From positions 248,001 through 312,000 of the forward strand of contig JAHLKG010000010.1 of NCBI GenBank assembly GCA_025526995.1: 64,000 nt of DNA, in the 5' to 3' direction. This DNA comes from Powellomyces hirtus (Eukaryota; Chytridiomycota; Chytridiomycetes; Spizellomycetales; Powellomycetaceae). Below are positions 35,220-46,507 of the stretch, piece by piece. The notes under the pieces were generated by a model. The model did no database searches. It was not told the origin of the DNA and saw only the letters and a list, made by a program, of their open reading frames with translations. A program made the translations under genes and the position numbers. Positions within the stretch are counted from its first letter, which is position 1. Each line of letters opens with the position of its first letter.

Positions 35220-37301
35220 TCATTTTAAAAGTATAAGATCATCAGCTACGCCTGGCTTTGAAGGCATTGCAGAGAGCGCGGGGGACGAGGGTGCGTCGGA
35301 GACCGCTGTATGGGAGGACAGCGGTGTATCGGAGGAGGGGGCCGACACGTGAGAGAGATACGAATGGTAAGATGACGACAGAGAAGAGGCAGGAGATGGA
35401 ATAGGTGATGATGAGGCACTTGTTGGTGAGGCACGTTCTTCTGGTGAAGCCGATTCGCGAGCAAAGAGGGGGACAGAAGCCTCCCGCAGTTCTGAGGTCA
35501 ATGATGCTGGTCTTGTTGGTCCCAGAGGATCGCGCTCTCCACAATTGGGCTCTGGATCGAAGGTAATTTCGATAGGCTCAGACTCTTCGTCCGTGAATGT
35601 ATGGTTGGAGTCCGACACATCTGGTGACGCTTCCGTTTCTGAACTGCTCGCAACGATGTCAGAAGCTGAGATGGAATTATCATCGTCAGATGGAGCGGTG
35701 GGTGCCTCCGCAGCTGCAGCGAGGACCGAAGAGGAGGATGAGATCTCAGCCTCGCATACTGGCCAAGAGCTAAGGCCTGTGCTGAGGTTTGTCTCACCAC
35801 GATCATCGGGTATGTTTGCTTTGGCTGATATCGGGGGAGCACGAGAAGATGCTGGTTCCGCTTCCGCAGCCAGCACGGCTCGGATGGCTTCTAGCGCCTC
35901 TTCCGATAGGGATTTTACAGCTTCTGCCAACTCATCTTCCTCGGTATACTCGGGCACCCATACATCGGCCCCTCCTACTATTTTGTCGTAATCCAGTGCC
36001 GGGGCGATCTCTGGATCGTGATCCAAAAGTTTGCCGCAATCTTCGCGTCCGACTGATGATAGCACACATCCACTTTCCATCACTAGTTTGTCCGCACCAA
36101 TGAACTCGATGGTAACCTGCAAGCTATGGCGAACTTCCACATGAGCAGGAAGTGATTCTCCATCCGGCGGGACAGGCGGAGGTTGTGTGATTTTCGCCGT
36201 GGTTGGAGCAAAGCTTCCTACATCAGGTATCTTCAAAGACGTCTCAGATTCGGCGTAAAGTCCATCTCCACCACGGCAAATAAACCCCGGCCTGGGAAGC
36301 GGGGACTTTCCTCCCGCGGAAAGACCCATGTGCACGCGGCGATCCGGGGACCTCATGGTGGAGAGCTCAAAGGTGCTATTACTCGTTTCGGGTGACTCCT
36401 CCGCTTGTTCCCACCGAAGCAATTCTACCATGCCTTTCACTTTCGCTCCACTTCTTTCGATAGGATCTTCCGAATTCTCTGCACGGCCATGACATGTCTG
36501 TTCTCCGACGACATGGTGCTCGCGCAGTGCCAAAGATATCTTTTTCACCCGAACTCCTTTCCGGGCTGAATCACTTGCTACGACGATTCGATACGCAAAA
36601 CGAAGCGTGTCCCCTGGACCCATGGCCATTGCTCCCACCTCAATGTCGTACTCCACGGGTATAGCTCCTGGTGCTGACCTCCAGCGTCGGATATCGGGAT
36701 GCAGTAGTGTGGGCAGAAGTCGAGGGTCATACACGCAGAAAGGGTTGAGGGAAGTTGTGGCAGAGTGTACGGTAGGAGACAAAGGGATGAAGCCCAAGGC
36801 AGTGGAAGCTACCTCAGTGAGGGTGGCAACAACCTCATAAACCACGCGTCCCTGATAAGAGTTGATGTTAGAGCCAAAGAAGCACATTGAAGGAGGTAGC
36901 AGGTGCGGAGAAGCGTTCGTGCCGGGAGGTGGTGGCGGGAGAGTATTTGGATCAGGATCTGGTGGCAGCGGTATATCAAACGGAATCTCAATCACGGTCC
37001 CTAGTGGCACGCTCTCGGGTTCGGCCAGCAAGCTCACGGTTTGATGTAGCAAAATGTGTTCCCTCTTTGTGAGGTCGATGGCTTCGCGCATGTCGGCGAA
37101 CATGCAAATTGCTTTCCCGCTGAGAGTGACAGCTAGTGACTTGATTCGTAAAGGACGAGAACCGCTCCGGAAGCCCGGCTGGTGAGAGATGCGGACGACG
37201 CCCCGAACACTGCATTCCTCCAACCCATAGTATCCTTGCAAAAGAGACTGGGACGCAGCGGTTGCCCCAGGAAGTGGATGCAGCGAGACGGTAGTTGGCA
37301 T
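35220..37301 (-). CDS. arrestin-domain (alpha-arrestin-like) protein
   Basis: One intronless 693-codon frame. Residues about 25-150 look like an arrestin N-domain: YYGLEECSVRGVVRISHQPG, RPLRIKSLAVTLSGKA, IEIPFDIPLPPDPDP, then YQGRVVYEVVATLTEV. Residues about 215-400 fit the arrestin C-domain: IPVEYDIEVGAMAMGPGDT, KGVRVKKISLALREHHVV. The remaining roughly 290 residues are acidic and Ser/Pro-rich (disordered), a common place for ubiquitin-ligase PY motifs and phosphosites. No clear PPxY motif was found in the portion read. Fungal alpha-arrestins adapt Rsp5-type ligases to nutrient transporters. The absence of introns contrasts with nearly all neighbours. Confidence 0.75.
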   Translation of the reverse strand: MPTTVSLHPLPGATAASQSLLQGYYGLEECSVRGVVRISHQPGFRSGSRPLRIKSLAVTLSGKAICMFADMREAIDLTKREHILLHQTVSLLAEPESVPLGTVIEIPFDIPLPPDPDPNTLPPPPPGTNASPHLLPPSMCFFGSNINSYQGRVVYEVVATLTEVASTALGFIPLSPTVHSATTSLNPFCVYDPRLLPTLLHPDIRRWRSAPGAIPVEYDIEVGAMAMGPGDTLRFAYRIVVASDSARKGVRVKKISLALREHHVVGEQTCHGRAENSEDPIERSGAKVKGMVELLRWEQAEESPETSNSTFELSTMRSPDRRVHMGLSAGGKSPLPRPGFICRGGDGLYAESETSLKIPDVGSFAPTTAKITQPPPVPPDGESLPAHVEVRHSLQVTIEFIGADKLVMESGCVLSSVGREDCGKLLDHDPEIAPALDYDKIVGGADVWVPEYTEEDELAEAVKSLSEEALEAIRAVLAAEAEPASSRAPPISAKANIPDDRGETNLSTGLSSWPVCEAEISSSSSVLAAAAEAPTAPSDDDNSISASDIVASSSETEASPDVSDSNHTFTDEESEPIEITFDPEPNCGERDPLGPTRPASLTSELREASVPLFARESASPEERASPTSASSSPIPSPASSLSSSYHSYLSHVSAPSSDTPLSSHTAVSDAPSSPALSAMPSKPGVADDLILLK

Positions 37302-38088
37302 TCGCGGCGTGAATTCTTCGTGAGGAAGCTCGTTCGAGGCCCCGGAGGAGCGTAACGCGACTTGGAGTCACCCCAGCGTTCGATCGTTTGTTTTTCGACA
37401 GCGAGGGCGTCTCAGAAAAAGGGCATAGGAGGACGGACGACTCTCGAGACCTCGGTTATGGCGAACTGTTTGTGACTTGCAGACGACGAGATGAGCGAAG
37501 TCGTGCTATTAGTACAGTAGTGTCCGGTTGTTCGTTTGTTCTCGTTTGCCTCAGACTACAGTAGTATCGATATATCTATGGTCAACGCCTAGTAGGATAT
37601 TGTGACAAGCAAGGTTGGACAAGAAGGTGGGTGGAGGAAAGGAAGGAGGCCATTATTCTGACGCCTGTTCAGCCTTTCGCTCATGTCACACAGTGCATTA
37701 CAGTGTCATACAAGGTTCGTCTTGTCACGTGAAAGGGTTGACACATTCGAGTTTTCGGTGCATTGAATCGGATGGAGTGCGCGTCTCTCTCTCACCTCCC
37801 TTGCCGGTACCTCTCTCACGAGTCTCTGCTAGCAGCCTTGCCGTTGACGTCGGTCGGTCCAGCCGGTCATTTGCTCACCTCCTTTTGAACCGCCAAAGCC
37901 GCTGCTCGTTCGATCACAATCACAACTGGGAGCGTGACAAGTTTATAATACAAACCACATAACTGTGAGTAAGTACAAGACTATGTGGCGATTGCGCTTG
38001 GGCCTTAAGTGGTAATGTGTGGGAAGGTCTATTGTTAATGTGAAAAATATTCCCCTTCCATCACAGCTGCAATCCACACTTCGCGGAC
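37302..38088. promoter_or_regulatory. divergent promoter region, arrestin gene / SAR1
   Basis: About 790 bp between divergent start codons. Several TATA-like and T/A-rich words occur (TATCGATATATC near 37570), plus pyrimidine-rich sequence near 37790. A 5'-leader intron of SAR1 is possible (GTGAGT near 37964, acceptor TCACAG near 38065) but unproven. No gene was recognised. Confidence 0.45.
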
Positions 38089-38921
38089 ATGTTCATTGTA
38101 GACTGGTTCCGAAGCTTACTCTCTGACTGGGGTAAGAATGATCTTTCGTGCCCTGATTTGCTCAGCTATTTGGACTGAGCATAATGCGGAATGGCGCTTC
38201 GTTCGTTTTGCAAACCCGAGTTTGTCTGACAAGTTCTCCACCAGGTCTGCTCAATAAGAATGCCAAGATCCTTTTCCTGGGTCTCGACAATGCCGGCAAA
38301 ACCACCCTCCTGCACATGCTGAAGAACGACCGTCTGGCCACCCTCACCCCTACCCTCCACCCAAGTATGCAACCGCTTGGCTTACTTGCCCTGCCCGGAA
38401 ACAAACAGCTTACTGATATGATACATCTCTCTTTTTCATAGCTTCGGAAGAACTGCAGGTTGCCAACATTAAATTCACCACCTACGACTTGGGAGGACAT
38501 CAACAAGCACGTCGATTGTGGAAGGACTACTTCCCAGAAGTCCATGGCATTGTATACCTTGTTGACTGCGCCGATCAGGAACGGTTCCCCGAAAGCAAAG
38601 CCGAGCTGGATGTAAGTCACCTCTCACTACGGCGACACTATGCGATGCACTGAGATGCTTATCTACAATCATGCTCTGCAGGCCCTTTTGTCAATTGAGG
38701 AGCTGTCGAAAGTCCCATTCCTTATTCTCGGCAACAAAATCGACGCACCTGGCGCTGTGTCAGAAGACGAGCTCCGACACGCTCTTGGCCTGTACCAGAC
38801 TACCGGCAAGGGCAAAGTAGCTCTGAAAGACATCAGGCCAGTCGAGCTGTTCATGTGCTCGATTGTGATGAAGCAGGGTTACGGTGATGGTTTCCGTTGG
38901 TTGTCGTTCTACATCCAGTAG
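38089..38921 (+). CDS. SAR1: SAR1 family small GTPase (COPII coat)
   Basis: Four exons (38089..38131, 38245..38364, 38442..38611, 38682..38921) give 190 residues. [15 protein letters not shown] is the amphipathic N-terminus that inserts into ER membranes; the STAR-type aromatic residues are present. G motifs: [11 protein letters not shown] (P-loop), switch [28 protein letters not shown] (switch 2), and NKID. The C-terminus is [12 protein letters not shown], as in SAR1. It recruits Sec23/24 at ER exit sites to start COPII budding. Length and all junctions match orthologues. ARF is excluded by the absence of an N-myristoylation MG start and by the SAR1-specific HPTSEEL. Confidence 0.97.
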
Positions 38922-39160
38922 GGTAGTCTATACAGCAGTTTCGCAGCTCCGTATTATATGAAAATATCTGTAATTTGTGTTTCCCAGCAAACCCCTTTAG
39001 AACGGTATAATGCGTTTCAAAAGTGTCAACGACTATGGTCTAGTTCTGTTATGCGCCAAACGGCGGAATCTATAGAAGTGTGTGGTCTATGCGAAAACGG
39101 GACATAAAAACTACCAATCTACACGAGAGAGCAGCATTCTCGGTGACTGAAACTCGCTCA

Positions 39161-40627
39161 TCATACCCACTCTCGTGGGTTTCGGAGAACCTCCAATAGC
39201 TTTGCCTCTGGACTGCCTTCGACAGGGGTATGACAGTACTCCCAGCGTGCTGTCAAAGGCAGCGACATCAACACACTCTCAATCCGCACTCCAGGGGTTG
39301 CCAGTCCGAACTTCGTCCCTCGGTCATGCACCAAGTTAAACTCGACGTATCGTCCTCGACGCAACTGTTGCCATTTCTTATTTTCTTCGGTATACGGCAT
39401 GTTCATTCTTTTCTTGACGATCGGAACGTACTGCTGGACGACGCTACCCCCACAGTCCTTGACAAATTCAAAGATCTCATCGGCAGGTCGATCTTCCAGA
39501 TCATCAAAGAAGATGCCGCCGACCCCTCGTCGCTCTCCTCGATGCTTCACATCGAAGTAATCATCGCACCATTTCTTGAATTTGGGATAGTAAGCCGGAT
39601 CGTGAGCATCACACGCATTCTTGATAGTCTGATGGAAATGCACAGCATCTTCTTCGAATAGGTAGGATGGTGTCAGGTCACAACCTCCACCAAACCATGA
39701 GGCTACCGGTTTCGAGTGGTCACCATTCTCTTCCACCAGTTCAAAGTAACGGTAGTTGGCATGCACAGTAGGGGCCATCGGGTTGTGGGGATGCATGACG
39801 AGCGAGATTCCAGCGACAAACATATTGTAAGGTCCCTTGTCGATGCCCTGTCGTTTGCGGGCTCGCATGTGTTTCAACATGCCTTCCGGAGCTTTCGATG
39901 CAATGATAGAAATGTTGACACCGGCCTTCTCAAACACCTTGCCTTCTTGAAGAACACAGGAAGCGCCCACGCCGCCTTCTTCGCGAACCCATGAGTCGCG
40001 GAAAAACTTCCCTCCGTCCGGTCCCTCCAACTCTTCCACCGCTGTTGTTATTTCTTGCTGCAAGCGTCGGACCAGTTGTTCCATCTTTCGGCTCATTTCT
40101 GTCTCTGTAGTTGTGGTTTCCTGGGGACGGAGTGAGTCTCTACGTCTACACGTCGACTCTAACACACGAGCCACGTCTTACCCCTTTCGATGGGACGTCC
40201 GGAGGGATCCTTGGTGAGGGAATAGCCGCCTCGCATTCTATGCCACGTTGCTTTGTCTGTAATCATCGCGCTGGTCTGTCAGTCGCTAAGCTGGAGCTCC
40301 TCAACAGAACCAGAACCATCGCCTGACCTGACCTGATTCATGTACAGCCATGCACCAACGGACAAGCCGAAAGCAGCCGTGGCTCCCAACAAAGCTTGCT
40401 GACTGGGCGTCTTGGATGGAGGGGCTACTGCGGAAGCCATCGCCCTTGTCCGAGCCGAATTGGGTTTGAATTGGGGACCTGGTGACCTAAAAGAGGCATC
40501 AGCTTCAGTGCATTGTTGAAGGCGAGAGCGTAAGGTTGGGGGGCATCTCTTACCAGCCATATCGACACCGGCTATTGGTCGCAAGCAAGCGACTCGAGGC
40601 TGTAATGTGCGTCATAGGACCGCTCAT
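39161..40627 (-). CDS. HEM13: oxygen-dependent coproporphyrinogen III oxidase, with mitochondrial presequence
   Basis: Four exons (40554..40627, 40333..40486, 40182..40256, 39161..40120) give 420 residues. The catalytic domain (about 110-420) is strongly conserved: EEGGVGASCVLQEGKVFEK, GISLVMHPHNPMAPTVHANY, WFGGGCDLTPSYLFEEDA, YFDVKHRGERRGVGGIFFDD, RGTKFGLATPGVRIESVLMS and LPLTARWEY. It converts coproporphyrinogen III to protoporphyrinogen IX. The N-terminus has basic/Ser residues (ITASSRLLATNSR), then RTRAMAS and a hydrophobic helix GATAAFGLSVGAWLYMN. This bipartite signal suggests import to the intermembrane space, as in animals, while the yeast enzyme is cytosolic. The start is either of two Met codons 12 nt apart (40627 or 40615). 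Confidence 0.93.
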
Positions 40628-40781
40628 ACTAACGAAATTCCGTCGATGACAATTGCGGTTTTTAGACTTGGGCTGGCAAGTGGCCACGGCTCCGGGATTT
40701 ACACGCGCCCGACACTCGTCACGACCACCATTCTCACCTTTTCCCCAGATTGACAAGAACTCTTGTCAATTATATTTCAAT

Positions 40782-41895
40782 ATGGCCCGCAAAGCGCAAC
40801 AGTCGTCGATCAAGAAACGTGTCCCGAAGCAGCAGAAGCTTAACAGTCGGGCGGCCAAGAAAGGTTGCTGCGAGATTTTGGTCTTTTGTGTTGATCTTGC
40901 CCTGACGTTCACTCCTGCGCAGCAACTACATCCTCTGACCAGAGCGATATAGAAGAGGATGAGCACCAAAGGTTCATTTATCCTTACGCCAGATCCAGAG
41001 TTCCAGTTGCATGCTAATTCAACGTTTAGCCAAGGCATTGCGGATCTACTGGCGGGTCTTCAAGGTATGGAGATTTTTCCACGGGAGGGTTTAGCTTGTT
41101 TTAGATGTAGTAATCGCCGTCTTTGGCAGGTCAACTGAGCAAGAAGTCAGCACAGCAAGCCAACAAACTTCTCCTGGAACATGAAGCTCGACTTGGAAAT
41201 GCTTTAGAAGAGGCATGCGGAGTTGGGAGGACTTCAGGGCTTGTAATTGGAAAATAACTGTCGACGTTCTATAGGTCCGGTCCCAGGCAACGGTCTTGGA
41301 TGAAAAGAGGTCACAATTTAAGAAGTATGCTGTGTCAATTCGCATTCTGCTAAAATTGTTATATGCGTAGGTCAGACAAAATACGGTCGCAGAAGCGTAA
41401 AGTAGAGCAAGCATCGGAGCAACATGGTAAATGAAATTGTCTTGGGTCGCACCAGAAATATCTCTTCAATGAGCCTTTGCATTAAACAAGGACGAGAAGT
41501 TGCAAAACTCACCGCCGAGTACAAAAATGCCATCGGGAAATGGTCCCATGCAATCGATTTGGTGGACGGTCACGTCGACGTTGTGAGAAGAGCTGAAGAT
41601 GAATGCTTTCTAGACATGGAAGGAATCGGTCAGTCTTATCTGAAGTTGAATGACGTGAGGCTTCTTATCAATCAGTTTTGGTCACAGAGAGCGGTCGTGT
41701 CGCGGGCTCTGCTAATCTTCTCATCCAAATGCGTAATGAAGTGGATGCTTCTAAAGTCAAGGTCCATGGCTTGATCAAGGTAACATCGAGCAGCTACGGA
41801 GCGCTAACCACTTCATCAACTACCCTCGTTTATACTAGAAATCATTTGTCACCGACAACATTGTGAAAGGACTGGGGCTTCTGATTTCGCCTTAA
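40782..41895 (+). CDS. small coiled-coil protein, unrecognised
   Basis: Nine short exons (40782..40863, 40923..40971, 41030..41064, 41130..41212, 41275..41324, 41371..41426, 41491..41628, 41688..41779, 41839..41895) give 213 residues. The N-terminus is very basic (KKRVPKQQKLNSRAAKK), then an acidic patch (SDQSDIEEDEH). The rest is helical and charged with heptad character (KSAQQANKLLLEHEARLG, KRKVEQASEQHGREVAKL). The end is GLGLLISP. A basic head plus coiled coil suggests a nuclear, kinetochore or synaptonemal-type protein (Cor1/Xlr/SYCP3-like was considered), but I cannot assign it. Intron 4 uses a GC donor (GAG|GCATGC) or an in-frame GTTGGG 9 nt later. Every junction keeps phase, which supports the model. 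Confidence 0.65.
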
Positions 41896-42077
41896 CGTCG
41901 GAAGGACGCTATTACACGCACTGACAGAGATACGGAAACTTTCATGTAAATGCGAGGGGAGAGGGTTGATATGTAGATAGTTGGTAGAACTATGTATGTT
42001 CTGTGTTTCGCCCACTAAAGCCTATTCTCCGTCAATATTGTCAAAATCCTCGTCATTGAAATAGAAAATCTTGCGAT

Positions 42078-43101
42078 TTATCTCTTAGTTGTTTTTTGTG
42101 GTTCGAGAAAATGCGCGCTTGCGCGGATGAACAGCGTTTCGTTTTTTAATCGATGGACCAGGATGGTCCCCGGGGTATAATCATGGGCCCAGCCTTCTTT
42201 GAACGACGGATCGTCATAGAATTCGTAGTCCTCGCTGATCCAGTTCTTGATCACTTGCCCACGCTGTAACCACCAAGCAAGCATTGCGTCTTCTTGGCCG
42301 ATCTTGTTCTCTCCCGGAAAGCTGTCCGTGCTTATCCACTTGACGATATCCCACGAGACCGCATAGCCCATCCCCGCCATAAAAGAGTCTTGCACGGATC
42401 TCCCAAAATACGTCCCTTGTCGTGGAGAGCTTTGTAATCTCTCGGCGAGATTTGGCAGATGCAGCCACACGTCGTCGTCCGTCTTCATCACGAACGGGTA
42501 CTTGCCATCAGGGAACGTCCGAGCCACGTGATCGAAGAAATGGAATGTCTTGCCGCTATCCATGTTTTCCTCACAATCGATGATGATGATGTCCTTGTAC
42601 AGGCGCTGCTCCCACTCCAAGAGTCGCGCGTCTTCCAATGTCGCCGGAGTTCCGAACACGAAGAAGAAGTCCACCTCTGGTGGCTTGATCTGGAGGTAGG
42701 TCGCTCGAATGAGTGCCCGTCGTTGAAGCTTTGATGGTACGGTAAGAAGTCCGACGAGAACCGTCTTGGGGCTTTCACTCGGTGGGTCTGAGAGGGACTA
42801 TGTACCTGAACTGTGAGTCCAGGAACATCACGAACAAAAGTTTGCCCATGATTACCTTGTCCTCGTGCCTTCGGTGCGCGTCATTTTCCACCATTTCCCG
42901 TAGTTGCCGCACCTCATCTCTGACGCTCGCTATTGAATCGACAGACTCCACGTTCAAGGGAGCGCCGACACGGCAAGACACCTGTCGTCGTGTGCTTTGA
43001 ACTAACAGCATCAACAATATCGTCGCGACGAGCGGGAGCACCACGGGCATTCGAAGCAGCGCATGCATTCTGTATCTCTGAGTGCGCATCGACATAAACA
43101 T
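42078..43101 (-). CDS. GT31-family (beta-1,3-galactosyltransferase-like) type II membrane glycosyltransferase
   Basis: Two exons (42856..43101, 42078..42764) give 310 residues. A short basic cytosolic tail (MFMSMRTQRYRMH) precedes one membrane anchor (MPVVLPLVATILLMLL), then a coiled stem and the catalytic domain: VLVGLLTVPSKLQRRALIRATY, DFFFVFGTP, DIIIIDCEENMDSGKT, MKTDDDVWLHL with the metal-binding DDD (178-180), YFGRSVQDSF, GMGYAVSWDIVKW, EDAMLAWWL and a terminal HDYTPGTILVHRLK. The order RxxIRxTW-like, DxD, ExxxxG-like, ED is that of GT31. It probably acts in the Golgi on protein or lipid glycans; donor and acceptor are unknown. The 91-nt intron was chosen because shorter in-phase alternatives would be under 30 nt. 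Confidence 0.88.
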
Positions 43102-43521
43102 AAGGTATCTACCGGTCAACCCAAGCTTCGTTGGTGTCGCTTCGTTCCGTTCGTTTGTGTAGCGCGATGAGGATGATCAGTCGAAGCAGCGCAGCACACC
43201 GACGTTGACGCGTCCTGATGGTGTGGCGCATGTCTCCATTTAAGCTGGTTTTGGTTAATGAAAACTTCAGTTAGATGCCTTCCCTAGCAACCAGCCGTTC
43301 TCGCTTGTCGCTAAGGAGAGATGGCCTTCAACTTCATTTTGAAGCGAATTCGTCGCTGTCGTCGTCGTTGGCATTCCGCGTTCCAATTGTTCCTTCGTTT
43401 TTGCAGCGCTCAAGAACGGAACTCAGCAGCCAGCATTGGAAATTGCATGATCAGTAGGAGGACCGATTCGTCTATATTCATATAATCTAGTCAGCACGGC
43501 AACTGCTACCGTACCGCCACC
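43102..43521. promoter_or_regulatory. divergent promoter region, GT31 / eIF3b
   Basis: 420 bp between divergent start codons. It holds a pyrimidine-rich stretch (CTGTCGTCGTCG near 43355) and TATATTCATATAATC near 43480, about 40 nt before the eIF3b ATG, which may be its core promoter. No gene was recognised. Confidence 0.45.
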
Positions 43522-46071
43522 ATGCCTTCCGCCGTTGATCAGTACAATGACGAAGAACTCGAGGATATCGACTTCACCGATATCGAAGAGCGTTACCGCG
43601 TGGAGCTTCCCACCGGATTCGATACTGTCGTCGTAGTCGACAATGTCCCCAAAGTTGGCGAGGCCAAGAAGGAAAAGCTGTTGAATGTCATTAAGAAGAT
43701 CTTCAAGGACATTGGAACCATCAAAGAGAATGGCCTGCACATGCCTGTCGACTCCAAGACCGGCGAATCCAAAGGGTAGGTTCTGAATTGCTGAATCTCG
43801 TCATTCAGCCGTTAGGACATGAGTGTCTTTGTGGATTCTGACCTGGGCAACGTCTCCTCTTAGTTACATCTTCATCGACTTTGAAACCCCCGAACAAGCA
43901 ACGCTGGCTGTGAAGCAGGGAAACGGCCACAAGCTTGACAGAGCTCACATCCTTGCAGTGAATCGATTCGACGATATCGAGAGATACACCAACACTAACG
44001 ACCAATACGAGGAACCTGAAGAGGAGCCATTCGTAGAGAAGGAGCACCTTAAGAGCTGGCTCGCAGACCCTCGTGCTCGCGATCAATGGGTGATGATGAA
44101 GGGAGACGAAGTGAGCATTTACTGGAACAACAAGGGTGACCAGCCCGACCTTGATCACAGCCGAAACGTGAGTACCCGCTGATCTTAGAGCATCCACGGA
44201 TCAGCACCTAACTTGCCTGCGCACAGAACTGGTCTGATATGTACGTGTCGTGGTCACCAAAAGGAACCTACCTCGCTACATTCCACAAACAGGGTATCGC
44301 CTTGTGGGGAGGACCAACCTGGAACAAGATCAACCGTTTTGCCCACCCCAATGTCAAACTCATCGACTTCAGCCCCAACGAAAAGTACATCACAACATGG
44401 AGCCACGAACCCTTCATCACCGCGGATGGAGAACACCACGTAAGTACCGCAGTCGTGTTAGGAAGAGTGGGAACACAGTGCAGTTCTGGAATCACTTTCG
44501 CTGTGATTGTCCCCTGCTCTATGATGATCCCAACTGAGAAGGTCCTGACTGCTGGACTCCTTGCGTCAACGCGATTGGTAGTCGCGGAAATGATTATCGA
44601 AATTTAGAACAGAGATCTGAGACAGGCAGCGCGGAGCGGAGGGGTTCATGTGCTACATCTTAGATTTCTTGTACTAATATTGATTCCTTGTTTCTAGCAT
44701 GTCGCTATTTGGGACATTGTCACTGGTAGCCAGCTTCGTACCTTCCCCATCGACACGTCGGCCGCAGGCGCGCAGGACGGAAAGCAAAAGATCGATTGGC
44801 CAATGTTCAAGTGGTCGTTCGATGACAAGTACGTGGCTCGTCTCATGCCCGGCATGATCAGCGTATACGAAACTCCCGGCATGGGACTGCTGGACAAGAA
44901 GAGTATTAAGGTCGACGATGTGAAGGCCTTTGCTTGGTCACCATCTGAACACATTCTCAGCTACTGGACTCCCGAAAGCGGCAACATCCCCGCTCGCGTG
45001 TCACTCTTAAGACTTCCCAGCCGTGAGGTTGTCCGAACCAAGAACTTGTTCAATGTCATTGACGTAAGTTCAAAGGGCATCTCGCACAATGTGATATTTG
45101 CTGATCTAATACTCGTATAGTGCAAAATGTTCTGGCAAGCCACTGGAGACTACTTCCTTGTGACGGTGGAGCGCGCCAAGACCAAGAAGTCCACAACCAC
45201 GAATTTCGAGATTTTTCGCTTGCGGGAAAAGGATGTTCCTGTGGATGTGATGGAAGTGGACCCCATCCTGGAGGTTACCAACATTTTCTGGGAGCCCCTT
45301 GGTTCACGCTTTGCTCTGCTTGCTCAGGAGGGAACCAAGATTGTGTGCAACTTCTACCAGATGGTCGCTGCCGCATCAGCACCCACCAAGGGAAAGAAGG
45401 CCGGTCCCTCCGTTGGAGATGTAGCTCAAGGAGTCAAGCTCCTCAAGAGCTTCGACGCCAAGGGCACCAATCAGATCATCTGGTCTCCTAAAGGACGTTT
45501 CTGTCTTTTGGCAGGTGTCCGAGCGTTCCAGGGAGAAATTCAGTTCTGGGACGTTGAGGACCTGGTGATGATGGGCTCTGGTGAACATTACATGTGTACT
45601 GACGTGGAATGGGACCCGACGGGACGATATGTCACTAGTTCCGTCTCCTGGTGGCGTGTGCAATCGGACACGGGCTTCACCATGTGGACATTTACTGGTC
45701 AACAACTCGCCAAGCAAAGCGTACCTCTCTTCAAGCAGCTGCTGTGGCGACCCCGCCCACCAACGCTCCTCTCCGAAGAAGCGCAGAAGAAGGTGAAGAA
45801 AAACCTGAAGGAATACTCCAAACAGTTCGAGGAGGAGGATGCCGCCCAGACCAAGGCTGTCACACGCGAGGTCCTCGAACGACGGATCAAGCTATGGAAC
45901 GAGTGGTCCGAGTACCGCGAGCGCGTCCACTCGGACTACCTGGGTCAGGCTGACGTCCGAAACGACATCTGGGGCTTTGACCCAGACTCGACTCAGGACT
46001 CGCTCCCTGCGGAAAGCTTGGAGGAATGGGTTGAGGAGGTGATCGAGGAGACTGAGGAAGTTGTCGAATAG
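43522..46071 (+). CDS. PRT1: translation initiation factor eIF3 subunit b
   Basis: Five exons (43522..43775, 43864..44167, 44227..44439, 44698..45063, 45121..46071) give 695 residues. The N-terminus is acidic ([18 protein letters not shown]). An RRM follows at about 38-120 ([34 protein letters not shown]). Next are a nine-bladed beta-propeller ([52 protein letters not shown]) and the C-terminal helix that binds eIF3g/i ([15 protein letters not shown]). It ends in an acidic [12 protein letters not shown]. eIF3b is the scaffold of eIF3 on the 40S subunit. RARDQWVMM and YETPGM are family motifs. The intron at 44440..44697 is long (258 nt) for this genome. Confidence 0.96.
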
Positions 46072-46507
46072 AAGATGGGATTACATACTATCCGGCGGCC
46101 GAGCTGTTGCGCATATTAGAACCAAATACATTTTGTGATCTCTGCATATGAACCATGAGCATGTCAGCCAACAGTAACGGTCGGCGGTGATTTTGATTAT
46201 TTTGCGCACACGCAGATAGAAACTCTTTGCATATTCAGTTCATCCATGATTCGCGTCATCAGCGCCACTTGATACTATCAGTCCAGCTTGCACCGCCCTG
46301 TCACTTTCAATTATGGCTCCCGGATTGCGTGCCACATGGAAGCCGGAGATTTTGACAATCGACAACCTTGACTTTCAACTTAGAGTTTATGCGTGAGACT
46401 AACGCGTGCTTGATACGTAAGCAAGATCCTTCGGACTCCGCTCCCCCATAAGAAGCGAAGTTCAGCCGGCGCTCTCCGAACTGTCCACCACTTCCAACTT
46501 TGCAACC
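46072..46507. other. intergenic region between eIF3b and the TmcB-like gene
   Basis: About 435 bp. The left part should be the eIF3b 3' end; the right part should be the promoter and leader of the TmcB-like gene. No conserved frame and no clear TATA box. Confidence 0.5.
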
